64,000 nucleotides of DNA from Legionella geestiana (GTDB taxonomy: Bacteria; Pseudomonadota; Gammaproteobacteria; Legionellales; Legionellaceae): positions 2,165,001 to 2,229,000 of the forward strand of contig NZ_CP038271.1 of assembly GCF_004571195.1 (NCBI RefSeq), in the 5' to 3' direction. The position numbers and the translations under genes are program-made. Under the pieces are notes generated by a model that did no database searches, was not told the origin of the DNA, and saw nothing but the letters and a program-made list of their open reading frames with translations. Positions 10,319 to 18,942 of this stretch are shown piece by piece. How positions within the stretch are numbered: the stretch's first letter is position 1; every line of letters begins with the position of its first letter.

Positions 10319-11580
10319 ATACTGACAAAAAAGTGTTTATCACCGGTGCCGGCGCGATAACTGCGACCGGTACGACCCTGAATGATACGTGGAATGCCCT
10401 GCTCGAAGGACGTTCTGGTCTTGCACCCATTGAGTCTTTTGAGATTAGCACCTGGCCCAATCGGCTTGGCGGGGAAATTCGCGTGGACAAGCCAGCCGCT
10501 CTCCTGCCGGATAAAAAACTGATGAAAGCCATTTCCCGCCAGGACGTGTTTGGCATTAATGCCGCCATGCAGGCGCTGGAGCACTCGGGCCTGCCACAGT
10601 GGCGTGCTTCGCTCGAGTGCACACGCGAATTTGACGATGCCTCTGGGGTCTACGTAGGGTCGCCTGGTAATAAATACTATCAGCAATATGATTTTCTCCC
10701 GCTTATTGCGAAAACAGAAGGTAATTTGCATCCGTTTGCCGAGCAGCTTTTTGAAGAAGTGCACCCCATGTGGCTGCTTCGAATCCTGCCGAATAATGTG
10801 CTTGCCTATACCGGCATTGCGTATGGTTTAAAAGGGCCGAATCACAATATCAGCAACCATGCGACTGGTGGCGCGCAGGCTTTGATTGAAGCGGCGCATG
10901 CCATTCGAGCAGGGCAGGCTGAACGGATTGTGGTTGTGGCTTATGATGTAGCGATTGAACCACAGGCACTTTTTTATTATGAGCGTCTTGGGGTTTTGAG
11001 TGCGACAGGCGTCCGTCCTTTTGATGCAAGCCACGATGGCACGGTACTCGCAGAAGGTGCATGTGCATTTGTGCTGGAAAGTGAGGAAAGTGTCAGGGCG
11101 CGAGATGCAGCGTGCCTTGGTGAAGTGATGGGTGGCTTTTCCGCCACGGAAGCCGGCGGACTTTTTGCCTTGCAGCCAGACGGTGAATCGCTGACCGGAT
11201 TGCTTGAAAACACGCTGGAAGGTCTTGGACTGACAGCCGCTGATATTGGGCTTGTGGTAGCCCATGGGAATGGCAACCCTTTGTCCGATGACAGTGAAGC
11301 CGCGGCAGTGTATAACGTTCTGGGTGATATCCCGGTAACCGCTTTCAAATGGTCGATGGGGCATACTGTTGCCGCATCCGGGCTGCTCGACGCGGTGCTC
11401 GCTGCAGAAGCCTTAAACGCAGGAGTGATTCCCGGGGTTGCGGGCTTTACCCAAAACAGCGGCGCGCCAATTAATATCAGTGCTGCCGAGAGACCGCTGG
11501 AGGGGCCGCGTTGCGCGCTCGTGATTAACCGCGGCTTTGGGGGAATGAACGTTTGCACGGTGCTGAGGGCTTGTGAATAA
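10315..11580 (+). CDS. fabF1XL: Ketosynthase-fold partner lacking the active-site cysteine
   Basis: 421 residues with the thiolase fold of FabF enzymes throughout (MNTDKKVFITGAGAITATGT start, GFGGMN end). Where FabF has GPSISIATACTSG, this protein reads GPNHNISNHATGG, so the nucleophilic cysteine is alanine (A183). Both histidines remain: H317 in VAHGNGN and H350 in SMGHTVAASG. Such Cys-less paralogues next to an active ketosynthase recall the chain-length-factor subunit of type II polyketide synthases, so I infer a heterodimer with the preceding gene that sets or initiates chain length. The gene starts in a 4-base overlap with the upstream ketosynthase and its stop overlaps the next start by 8 bases. 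Confidence 0.88.
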   Translation: MNTDKKVFITGAGAITATGTTLNDTWNALLEGRSGLAPIESFEISTWPNRLGGEIRVDKPAALLPDKKLMKAISRQDVFGINAAMQALEHSGLPQWRASLECTREFDDASGVYVGSPGNKYYQQYDFLPLIAKTEGNLHPFAEQLFEEVHPMWLLRILPNNVLAYTGIAYGLKGPNHNISNHATGGAQALIEAAHAIRAGQAERIVVVAYDVAIEPQALFYYERLGVLSATGVRPFDASHDGTVLAEGACAFVLESEESVRARDAACLGEVMGGFSATEAGGLFALQPDGESLTGLLENTLEGLGLTAADIGLVVAHGNGNPLSDDSEAAAVYNVLGDIPVTAFKWSMGHTVAASGLLDAVLAAEALNAGVIPGVAGFTQNSGAPINISAAERPLEGPRCALVINRGFGGMNVCTVLRACE

Positions 11581-12424
11581 TTCATTGCCAGACTTTACAC
11601 GCATGCGAACTACCGTTGCCGGGCGGTTTCTCTATCATTGCCTGCCCTGGCGCCGGCGCATTGTGATGCAAAACATTCATCAGGTCTATGGCGATTCCCT
11701 GACTCACACCCAAAAAGTGCAGCTCGCTAAAGCATTTTATTCGCACATGGCCACTTCCCTTCGTGAAATGGTGCTGCTGCGCTTTATCAGTGAAAAAGCC
11801 CTGCGTGCACGGGTAGAGGTTCGTGGACATGAGCGGATGCTTGCAGTTGCAGCTGAAGGACGCGGTGTTCTGGTATTGACGGGACATGTAGGCAACTGGG
11901 AATTTGCGCCCCTCGGTGGCATTTTAAACTTTGAGCAGTTTCGCGGTCAGTTTCATTTTATACGGCGCACGTTAGGTGCACGCTGGATTGAGCGGATTCT
12001 CTTTCGTCGTTACTACCAGGCGGGATTACAGGTAATTCCAAAATCGCATTCCCTGGCAAAAGTACAGGATGCTCTTGCAGAGAATCATGCCGTAATTTTC
12101 GTGATGGATCAGCACGCGTCTGTTGAAAATCGTGATGGCGTGGCTGTTGAATTTTTTGGTCGTAAGGCCGGCACGTACCGAAGCCTTGCGATGTTTGCGC
12201 GCCACACCGGTGTACCAGTGGTGCCCGCCAGCGGTTATCGATTACCGGATGGTCGACATGTGCTCGAATTTCATGAACCCCTGTACTGGCAGGATTATCC
12301 GGACGCAAAAGACGCCATTTACCAGAATACCCGTATTTACAACGAAGCACTTGAACGCATTATCCTTGCCCACCCTGAACAATGGATGTGGCTGCATCGG
12401 CGATGGAAGCTCAAGGACGCGTGA
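11573..12424 (+). CDS. lpxXL: Lipid A late acyltransferase, LpxL/LpxXL family
   Basis: A 283-residue lysophospholipid acyltransferase-superfamily protein (LpxL/HtrB/MsbB). The catalytic H-x4-D/E motif is HVGNWE in LVLTGHVGNWEF, and the downstream VIFVMDQHASVENRDGV block is the usual second conserved region. It would transfer the very long acyl chain from AcpXL to lipid A at the inner membrane. The GTG start at 11573 overlaps the end of the preceding gene. It is the last gene of the operon and meets the minus-strand small gene end to end (12424/12425) with no spacer. The rhizobial cluster has an alcohol dehydrogenase gene before lpxXL; none is present here. Confidence 0.9.
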   Translation: MNNSLPDFTRMRTTVAGRFLYHCLPWRRRIVMQNIHQVYGDSLTHTQKVQLAKAFYSHMATSLREMVLLRFISEKALRARVEVRGHERMLAVAAEGRGVLVLTGHVGNWEFAPLGGILNFEQFRGQFHFIRRTLGARWIERILFRRYYQAGLQVIPKSHSLAKVQDALAENHAVIFVMDQHASVENRDGVAVEFFGRKAGTYRSLAMFARHTGVPVVPASGYRLPDGRHVLEFHEPLYWQDYPDAKDAIYQNTRIYNEALERIILAHPEQWMWLHRRWKLKDA

Positions 12425-12571
12425 TTACAGCCAAAATATCCGTACAAAAATATATAAAAGACTCATCCCGATAACGGGTATAACAATAAACGCCAGAAAA
12501 TTGTAAAAGTTTATGCGATTTTCAGCGGAAGCATTATAAAAAGCTTTAAATTTCAGCCAGAGTGCCTTCAT
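12425..12571 (-). CDS. 48-residue single-pass membrane protein
   Basis: Short protein MKALWLKFKAF... with one strongly hydrophobic segment (FLAFIVIPVIGMSLLYIFV) and a C-terminal IFWL. The ATG at 12571 has a GGGAG about 11 bases upstream, a little far. It lies 25 bases after the DprE2-like reductase on the same strand and probably belongs to that operon. The frame continues upstream inside the reductase gene, but the short form has its own start and a clear membrane segment. Function unknown; real gene status moderately likely. Confidence 0.55.
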   Translation of the reverse strand: MKALWLKFKAFYNASAENRINFYNFLAFIVIPVIGMSLLYIFVRIFWL

Positions 12572-12596
12572 GGTGACGCTGTCTCCCTCATTATTT

Positions 12597-13319
12597 TCAT
12601 AGTTGCCGCAAGCGTTGAAATATCCCAAAGGGGAGCCGTACGATGACGCCCATGATAATTCGCCAGAAAAACGGAATATAAACCATTCGTTTCTTGCGCC
12701 GTAAAGCATCCAGGCATGCGCGTGCTGCGCGTTTCGGAGAAATCGCGAGTGCGGCCCCCTTGAGGCCAAAGGTGTTTTGAGTATCAATAAAACCGAGGCG
12801 TGCGATGGTAATGTGCCGGTTTTTAACGCTCTCCTGCTGAAGCCCCTGAAGATAGACTTCAACGGCACTTTTAGTGCCGCCATAGAGACTGTTTCTGGCG
12901 CGCCCGCGCATACCTGCGACAGAACTTAAAAACACAATCTGCTGAGTGTTTTGAGCGCGCTGAAGGCAGGTATGTACACTGTGGATGACCGATGCACTGT
13001 TGACGGCAAGCATGTTGTCGATAGTGTGTTTATCAAGCGCGTTATTATCGAGCACAAGGCCCTGCGCGAGAAAGAGAAACACTTCGCCTGGCAGATTTTC
13101 TATGGCGTAAAGGAGTGGAGTGCTGTCTTTCGCGAGGTCGCATGTCAGAATATCGCAGGGGGTTTTATAGCGCAGTCTAATATCCGCCTGAAGCACCTTT
13201 AACCTTTCGATGTTCCGAGCGACCAGCAGCAGGGGCGCGCCCTCTGCCGCAGTCATGCGGGCAAATGCTTCTGCAATCGCTGAAGTTGCCCCGACCACTA
13301 TCCATAAATTTTCTTTCAT
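12597..13319 (-). CDS. Short-chain dehydrogenase, DprE2-like
   Basis: A 240-residue SDR protein. The nucleotide-binding motif is VVGATSAIAEAFAR near the N-terminus; the active site is S in LSSVAGMRG and the Y-x3-K of YGGTK. GATSxIA at the start and partnership with an FAD oxidase are typical of DprE2, which reduces the 2-keto intermediate in epimerisation of polyprenyl-phosphoryl ribose to arabinose. Its ATG overlaps the stop of the FAD oxidase gene by 4 bases, so the two are translationally coupled. Substrate in this organism is unknown. Confidence 0.82.
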   Translation of the reverse strand: MKENLWIVVGATSAIAEAFARMTAAEGAPLLLVARNIERLKVLQADIRLRYKTPCDILTCDLAKDSTPLLYAIENLPGEVFLFLAQGLVLDNNALDKHTIDNMLAVNSASVIHSVHTCLQRAQNTQQIVFLSSVAGMRGRARNSLYGGTKSAVEVYLQGLQQESVKNRHITIARLGFIDTQNTFGLKGAALAISPKRAARACLDALRRKKRMVYIPFFWRIIMGVIVRLPFGIFQRLRQL

Positions 13320-14605
13320 GGCACCAGTCCAAGACGGCGGCCAAGATTTGAGCGCATCGGGCTTTGACAGGCTTCAAGCAGTTGTTTAAAACGCTGAGCT
13401 TCGGGATACATGCAGTCAAAGTCTTCTTTAGTCAAAAATAAATCCTTGGCAAGATATACGCTTCCGCCAAACCCTGTAATCAGGCTGTGAATGGCGTGAA
13501 TGGCGCGTTTTGCTGCCGGGCCCGGGGCAAAATCCATGGCGAGGCTGAAGCCTGGTTTGACAAAAGACAGCAGGCCCTTACCGGGATTTGAGAAATATTT
13601 AAGCACCATCAGGGCAGGTATGGTTCCGGCGTCCGCACTAATGGCTAAAACCCGCTCAATGGTCTGTTCGGCAAGGTTTTCATCAATGCGCCACTGGCAT
13701 TGCCACGGGCCTTCTTTGCCATAGAGCCGGTTCCAGTGTCGCAGCCGGTCGAGGGGATTATTAAAGTGGCGAATATCCATGATTTTTGCCGGGTATGCCG
13801 CCGTTCTAAAATAGAGCGCGTTAAACGCACGTAAGAGCGGCGCATAGGTAAGGCGCATTGGCAGTAGGGGCAAAGTCAGCTGGCGCGGTTCTGGTGCACC
13901 GACACCATCGACATAATCGGCGCACGTATAGAGGAGCTCTCGAGGGTTAAAGCCGTTTATCCAGGCGACCTGGTAATCGGTTGCACTGCTCCTCGTGCGC
14001 ATGCAGGCGAGAAGTGCATGCAGTGAGTCAAACGCTTCTGTACTGACTGAAAGCGTACGCGGTTTTTGTAAAAGGCGCAGGCCTGCACGTTGAATAATGC
14101 CGGTAAGACCAAGGCCGCCGATGGTGGCTGCAAAGAGTTCCGGGTCTTTTTGGTCATGAATCCGCATTAGTCCCGCGCGCGTCTGCAGGTCAATCCAGGC
14201 GATATGATGCCCAAAGCTCGCGGTATGGGGATTATTTTTACCGTGCACATCATGAGCAATCGCGCCTCCGACCGTGGCCTGAAGGGTGCCTGGAAGTACG
14301 GGGGGGATAAAGGCTGCATCGACAAGGAAGAGATCGCGAAGTGGTGTGCCGGCCTCACATTCAAGAACACCGGTTTCTGCATTAAATGCGAGGAGGTGAT
14401 CGAGACGACCGGTCTCGGCTATAAGCCCGCCGTCATTAACCGCGCTGTCGCCATAGGATGCCCCGCGACCGCGTGCAAGCAGCCCGTTATGCGCCGCCTG
14501 CGCCAGGATATTCGGGATTTCGTCGGTACTTTGCGGGCGCACATGGGTGGCGCGCGAACAAACGGAACGCCCGAAATTGGAAAAAACGGTTTCTCGCTCG
14601 CGCAT
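13316..14605 (-). CDS. FAD-binding oxidoreductase, DprE1-like
   Basis: A 429-residue flavoprotein of the vanillyl-alcohol-oxidase fold. The N-terminal FAD-binding loop is RGRGASYGDSAVNDGG, followed by GTLQATVGGAIAHDVHGKNN, which matches the conserved H-x-K-N segment of DprE1, and the C-terminal half is an ALO-like domain. With the adjacent SDR gene it would form an oxidation/reduction pair epimerising a lipid-linked or nucleotide-linked sugar. No good ribosome-binding site is visible before ATG 14605. Homologous pairs occur in many Gram-negatives whose substrate is not known. Confidence 0.8.
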   Translation of the reverse strand: MRERETVFSNFGRSVCSRATHVRPQSTDEIPNILAQAAHNGLLARGRGASYGDSAVNDGGLIAETGRLDHLLAFNAETGVLECEAGTPLRDLFLVDAAFIPPVLPGTLQATVGGAIAHDVHGKNNPHTASFGHHIAWIDLQTRAGLMRIHDQKDPELFAATIGGLGLTGIIQRAGLRLLQKPRTLSVSTEAFDSLHALLACMRTRSSATDYQVAWINGFNPRELLYTCADYVDGVGAPEPRQLTLPLLPMRLTYAPLLRAFNALYFRTAAYPAKIMDIRHFNNPLDRLRHWNRLYGKEGPWQCQWRIDENLAEQTIERVLAISADAGTIPALMVLKYFSNPGKGLLSFVKPGFSLAMDFAPGPAAKRAIHAIHSLITGFGGSVYLAKDLFLTKEDFDCMYPEAQRFKQLLEACQSPMRSNLGRRLGLVP

Positions 14606-14666
14606 GGGATAATCTGTCGGTTAACTGTAATCAGTGTAACAGAGTCCTCGGCGGTCTAAAAAGCCA

Positions 14667-15434
14667 TTACCACAATTTTGGATGACTATCCGGTACCGAT
14701 GATGACGCACAGTTGTCTTCAGCATCCTTTAATTCCGTAAGCCTGAAAAAGAGTGATTGCGCCAATGTTGCTTGTGCGGATGTTGCTTTTTTGGCTGGTG
14801 AGGCTTGAAGGGCGTCTTGTTCCATTTTCGCGCTCATCGAAAGTGCCTGCATGGCTTCATCGTAGAATGCGAGAGGTTTTTCAATGCCGAGTTCTTCGAT
14901 GTCACTGGTACAGGTCGTGGCGTGAATGGCCGTAACATGCGTATGACCCCTGAAAGAATCCGTATGCCGCGGGTGGTCATCCACAACTACAAAGCGGGAA
15001 TCAAGCGAGCAGAGGGTTTGTCCAGAACGCTTGAGCCACGCATCGAGGCGGATGTTTTTCGCTAAATGACGTACGCCGTTGAAGTCCCGTTCAGGATGAA
15101 GCCGCATCGCATTTAACGCATTCAAAACGGGCGCATTAACAAGCGCTTCATATGCTTTGGCACTCAGGCCATCCAGGGCAAAATAGAGATAATCAAGAAG
15201 GTCCTCTTCATTCCATGCGCCTGCTGTCAGAAAGATGACCCCCTCGTGGTGGTCACAGGCATGGTTAATAAGTTTTACCAGTTTGTCCGCATTGATAAGC
15301 TTAACCTCATAAGAGCGGTCACAAACCACTACCGTATCCGGGTGAGACAGGGTATGAAAAGTGGTATCAACCTTAGATTCATCACGCTGTGCAGCGAGGA
15401 CGGTCAAGTCCAGATCTAAAACTAACCATGCCAT
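14667..15434 (-). CDS. HAD-like hydrolase of unknown function
   Basis: A 255-residue protein. The HAD motifs can be traced: DLDLT at residues 7-11 (motif I, D-x-D-x-T), VIFLTAGAW (motif II Thr), a lysine in HLAKNIRLD (possible motif III) and VVVDDHPRH (motif IV acidic pair). The ATG at 15434 has AGGGCA about 7 bases upstream; an upstream extension to 15599 overlaps tdk and is rejected. The C-terminal about 60 residues are hydrophilic. It lies 49 bases downstream of tdk on the same strand. Substrate is not predictable; nucleotide phosphatase is one option given tdk. Confidence 0.7.
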   Translation of the reverse strand: MAWLVLDLDLTVLAAQRDESKVDTTFHTLSHPDTVVVCDRSYEVKLINADKLVKLINHACDHHEGVIFLTAGAWNEEDLLDYLYFALDGLSAKAYEALVNAPVLNALNAMRLHPERDFNGVRHLAKNIRLDAWLKRSGQTLCSLDSRFVVVDDHPRHTDSFRGHTHVTAIHATTCTSDIEELGIEKPLAFYDEAMQALSMSAKMEQDALQASPAKKATSAQATLAQSLFFRLTELKDAEDNCASSSVPDSHPKLW

Positions 15435-15483
15435 ACATAATGCCCTAAAAAAAATCATATTGTACATCTTAGGGCAAATGCAG

Positions 15484-16107
15484 TCAATATGTAGATTTTT
15501 TGTCTCTATCGTATAAAGCAGGTTCAGTCTTGAGTGCGCCAGGTTCACGCAGGCGAAAATGCCGGCGGCAGGTTGAGACATACATGCTGTTGCCACCAAT
15601 GACTACCTGCTCACCTTCAGACAACACATTGCCTTCTCTATCAAGGCGCAAAATCATGCTTGCCTTACGCCCGCAATGACAGATGGTTTTAAGTTCAACC
15701 AATTCATCGGCAAGTGCCAGTAGGCGCTGGCTGCCTTCAAAGAGTTCGCCGCGAAAATCGGTGCGAAGCCCGTAAGCAAGCACCGGAATATTGAGAAAAT
15801 CAGCAATGTCGGTGAGCTGCTCGACTTGGGCGCGGGTCATGAACTGTGCTTCATCTATCAACACACAGGCAGGCTTTGGCGTGTGTTCCTCGGTCATCTT
15901 CAAGAGATTGTCGTTCGCATCAAAAATCAAGGCTGTCTCACTTAGACCGATGCGAGAATGCACGCTTCCGGCCTGAAACCGGGTGTCTATGGCGGGTGTG
16001 AAGAGCAGGGTGTGCATGCCCCGTTCGCGATAATTGTAGCTTGACTGTAAGAGCACGGTACTCTTGCCGGCATTCATTGCGGCATAATAAAAATAGACCT
16101 TGGCCAT
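15484..16107 (-). CDS. tdk: Thymidine kinase, type II
   Basis: A 207-residue kinase phosphorylating thymidine to dTMP for salvage. The P-loop is AMNAGKST, the Walker B/lid region is VLIDEAQFM, and the zinc site is formed by the cysteines of ICHCGRKA and the Cys/His of STCRRHF. ATG 16107 is preceded by GGGA 8 bases upstream; the frame extends to 16164 but without family similarity. It precedes the HAD-like gene on the minus strand. Confidence 0.95.
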   Translation of the reverse strand: MAKVYFYYAAMNAGKSTVLLQSSYNYRERGMHTLLFTPAIDTRFQAGSVHSRIGLSETALIFDANDNLLKMTEEHTPKPACVLIDEAQFMTRAQVEQLTDIADFLNIPVLAYGLRTDFRGELFEGSQRLLALADELVELKTICHCGRKASMILRLDREGNVLSEGEQVVIGGNSMYVSTCRRHFRLREPGALKTEPALYDRDKKSTY

Positions 16108-16458
16108 GATTGTATCCCGATGGGAAAAGGACGGATGGTAGCATAAGGTGCGCACAGGCTTCATCTGATACCTCAGGAACCTTGTCGGTAAGAATAGAAA
16201 ATGTCTAATTCATCAGCCTGTTTTATGCAATCCCATCTGTGTGCGGGACAAAAAATCGTTGTCTTCCCAGAGCTCATGCTGGAGTTGGCCCCGTGCCGGC
16301 ACATGGAAGGGCGGGGACCTATGCGGGATGAGGCACGGAGCCGACGCATGGAACGATTCAGCCTGGTCACGGTACAAAAATACACGTGAATCCCCCGGCG
16401 CGGAAAAAATGTCCTGTTGCACAGGCAATCCCATAATAATTTCTTAATATTAATTGTG
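16108..16458. other. Non-coding stretch between tdk and the split effector gene
   Basis: About 350 bases with short open frames on both strands (for example 16201-16389 plus, 16173-16385 minus) that lack ribosome-binding sites, domain character or consistent codon use. I see no RNA gene. It marks the transition from GC-rich core genes to the AT-rich island on the right. Confidence 0.5.
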
Positions 16459-16487
16459 CATAATGTGCACTACTGTAGTGCATTATG
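16459..16487. promoter_or_regulatory. 29-bp near-perfect palindrome upstream of the SidB-like gene
   Basis: CATAATG, T, GCACTAC, T, GTAGTGC, ATTATG: two 13-14 base arms that match except for one extra T, ending 13 bases before the ATG at 16501 and overlapping the region of the ribosome-binding GAGGG. It could be an operator or an RNA hairpin that sequesters the translation start; the sequence alone does not decide. Confidence 0.6.
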
Positions 16488-16981
16488 AGGGAATTAATTA
16501 ATGAAAACCTATCATGCTCCCAAGCCTTCCATGTCTGCCTCCCAGTTGACAAAGTCTATTCTATATCGAGTATTTTTCCCGCCCATTTTATTGTGGGATT
16601 TTGCGAAGTGGGGAGTAAACAAATTTTTAGGTGAAATGGTGAGTTATATCGTTTTACCTGCGCAAGACGCGAAACTTGAAGATTACAGCGACAGTGATTC
16701 ATATTCACAGTCTCCTCCTGGTTTTTATAACCATGATGATGAAGAAAATAACAGCGGAAGAGATTTAGATTCACGACTTCCTTCAGATTCTGATGACAGC
16801 GATGATGGTGATAAATTAGCAGCTAATTTATACACTAAAAGTGATGTATCCCATACAGTGTATACCCGATTATCGCAAGAGTACCTGAAAGTTATCACTC
16901 ATGATGGCGCTTCGTTAGACACGCTGCAAATTACACCACGGTCTTTAGTCAATACGCCTGACAATCAAAAAAAGTATATTA

Positions 16982-17996
16982 ACGCCGTGTGCAACTTTTA
17001 ATGGATAAGAGAGTGGATGCTTGAAAGGCACAGCATAATTTTGTAAGTTCTTGATTTTCCGACGATCCAGGACTACAAGGAGTATGCTGTGCCGGTTGAG
17101 GATTTTATCATTAGTACTTTTTGTTTGATAGATTCCCTTTACAAAAAGGCCGTTATCACAAAGTTGAGAACCCGAGGCTTTGCACCCAGGCTCTCCGATC
17201 CCGAGGTGATCACGATAGAGCTGGTTGGCGAGTTTCTCGGGCTTGATACCGATAAGGCAATTTGGTCATATTTCAAGCGACACTGGCAGAATTGGTTTCC
17301 CGGGCTTGGAGACAGGACGAGCTTCGCCAGGCAATCAGCCAAGTTGTGGGCCGTTAAGCAAAGCATTCAAAAATTGCTGGCCGGGAAACTGGGTACCTTC
17401 AATGACTCACTCCATATGTCTGACGGATTTCCTTTGCCAATTTGTCACTTCAGGCGCGCTAACTTTTCCCGGTTGTTCTCAGAGGCCGCCGCTTATGGCT
17501 ACTGCGCCTCAAAAAATGAGCGCTATTATGGGTTCAAGGGCAATCTGTTGATTGACTCACAAGGCGTCATTACCGCCATAACCGTCACACAGGCAAACAT
17601 TGATGAACGAGAGTCCGTCTGGGATAATCTCGACAACGTACAGGGCATGATTATTGCTGATAAGGGATTGATAGGCCAAGATTTTCAGGAACAAATCCGA
17701 CAACATACGAATGTTACCCTGCAAACGCCTCTGCGCTCCAATATGACAGACCCACGCGGCTCAGATTTTAGCAAGTGGCTCGTATCTACCCGCAGATTGG
17801 TTGAAACGGTGATTGGGCAACTGACAGAGCGCTTTCATATTCAAAAAGTCAGGGCTCGCGACCTCTGGCACCTGACCAGCAGAATCGGACGAAAAACCTT
17901 GGCGCATACAATTGGATGCTTTCTTAATCACAAGCGAGGGGCAAAATTAACCCAGTTTGATGGACTTGTCGCCCCGTTGTAAGTTGCACACGGCGT
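16982..17996 (+). mobile_element. IS982-family insertion sequence, complete
   Basis: A 1,015-bp element. The termini are a 16-bp perfect inverted repeat, ACGCCGTGTGCAACTT at the left and its complement at the right (17981-17996). It is flanked by the 6-bp direct repeat ATATTA (16976-16981 and 17997-18002), a target-site duplication. One intact transposase gene fills most of it. The size and the transposase type fit the IS982 family. Sharp ends, intact duplication and an uncorrupted transposase point to a recent insertion. Confidence 0.93.
17089..17982 (+). CDS. IS982-family transposase
   Basis: A 297-residue DDE transposase. Catalytic residues are D112 (MSDGFPLP), D191 (IIADKGL) and E239 (VETVIGQL). 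The N-terminal LSDPEVITIELVGEFLG and the AAAYGYCASKNERYYGFK segment are characteristic of IS982 proteins. The GTG start has AAGGAG 6 bases upstream. No frameshift or stop is present, so the element may still be active. Confidence 0.95.
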   Translation: MPVEDFIISTFCLIDSLYKKAVITKLRTRGFAPRLSDPEVITIELVGEFLGLDTDKAIWSYFKRHWQNWFPGLGDRTSFARQSAKLWAVKQSIQKLLAGKLGTFNDSLHMSDGFPLPICHFRRANFSRLFSEAAAYGYCASKNERYYGFKGNLLIDSQGVITAITVTQANIDERESVWDNLDNVQGMIIADKGLIGQDFQEQIRQHTNVTLQTPLRSNMTDPRGSDFSKWLVSTRRLVETVIGQLTERFHIQKVRARDLWHLTSRIGRKTLAHTIGCFLNHKRGAKLTQFDGLVAPL

Positions 17997-18942
17997 ATAT
18001 TATTAATTTTGTTGGTAACGCATCGTGTTACGAAGATGTGATTGAACCCATGAAGGAAAACGCGAAAGACTTAAACCGCGTAGTCATTGGTTTTAACCTC
18101 AGGGGTGTTTTAAAAAGCTCAGGCCAGGCGAAGTCTAAAGATGACCTGGTCAACGATGGTATTGCACAAGTACAGCGACTTCTAAACGCTGGCGTTCCTT
18201 CACGGAATATCATACTAAAGGGACATTCGCTGGGCGGGGCGCTGGCCACCATGGTGGCTCATCACTTTCACCAACAAGGGCAACCGCTGTATCTCTTTAA
18301 CGACCGTTCGTTCTCCTCCATCACTAACTTTGTTGTCGGTCTTATTCGTACCGCGGGAACTGAGACAGGACATCGCGAAAGTTTTGGCATGAAACTGCTT
18401 GGCTGGATGGCCAAACCCTTTATTAAATTTGGAGTGAGCCTCGTAAAATGGGAAATTAATGCTGATGATGCCTATAAAGCGATTCCAGAGGCTTATAAGG
18501 AATATATCCTCGCTCGAAGCCAAAAAACTGACAGAGACGAGTCTGCAGATGATACAGTTATCACACATTATGCATCACTGCATCATGCGCTTAAGTCTGA
18601 ACGGCGCGCGCAAAAAGACGAGCTTGAAATTGGTATTTCAAGGCTCGAAAATAATACAAATTCCGATGATAAACAAAGAACAGAAAAACTGGCAGCCTTA
18701 AAAGCTAAAAAAGAGCACTTCAAAGCAAGAAAAATGCACTTTTTTTTGCCTCAGTATGATGCTCACTGTGCTAGCCTTACAGACTTAAAGAATCGCACTG
18801 GCCAGAATGGAGAAGTATTTTTCAAGGCCTTTATAGACCGGGCAGATGAGCATCAACGTGGGAGTGCGCCTCAGCATACGATGTAACTTAACAGACCCGT
18901 GTATATGTCACCTGTTCCTGACCCAAAGACACTCTCATAAGG

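Larger units (their letters stand above)
16501..18886 (+). pseudogene. SidB/Sdb-family alpha/beta-hydrolase effector gene split by an IS element
   Basis: The 5' part (16501-16981) and 3' part (18003-18886) join in frame once the insertion and one copy of its 6-bp duplication are removed: ...NQKKYI plus INFVGNASCYEDV..., giving 455 codons (454 residues). The rebuilt protein has VYTRLSQEYL and HDGASLDTLQI, then INFVGN, VIGFNLRGV, the lipase nucleophile elbow GHSLGG (G-x-S-x-G), LFNDRSFSS and WEINADDAY, a layout matching the SidB/SdbA/SdbC group of Legionella Dot/Icm effectors. The first 165 residues include an acidic low-complexity part (DSDSYSQSPP, SDDSDDGD). GAGGG precedes the ATG. Both fragments are AT-rich and otherwise undamaged, suggesting a recent disruption. 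As it stands the 5' frame stops 20 bases into the IS and the hydrolase part lacks its own start signals. Confidence 0.88.

Noticed and set aside
16173-16389. Short genes on both strands after tdk
   Set aside because: No ribosome-binding site, composition unlike protein, and mutually overlapping.
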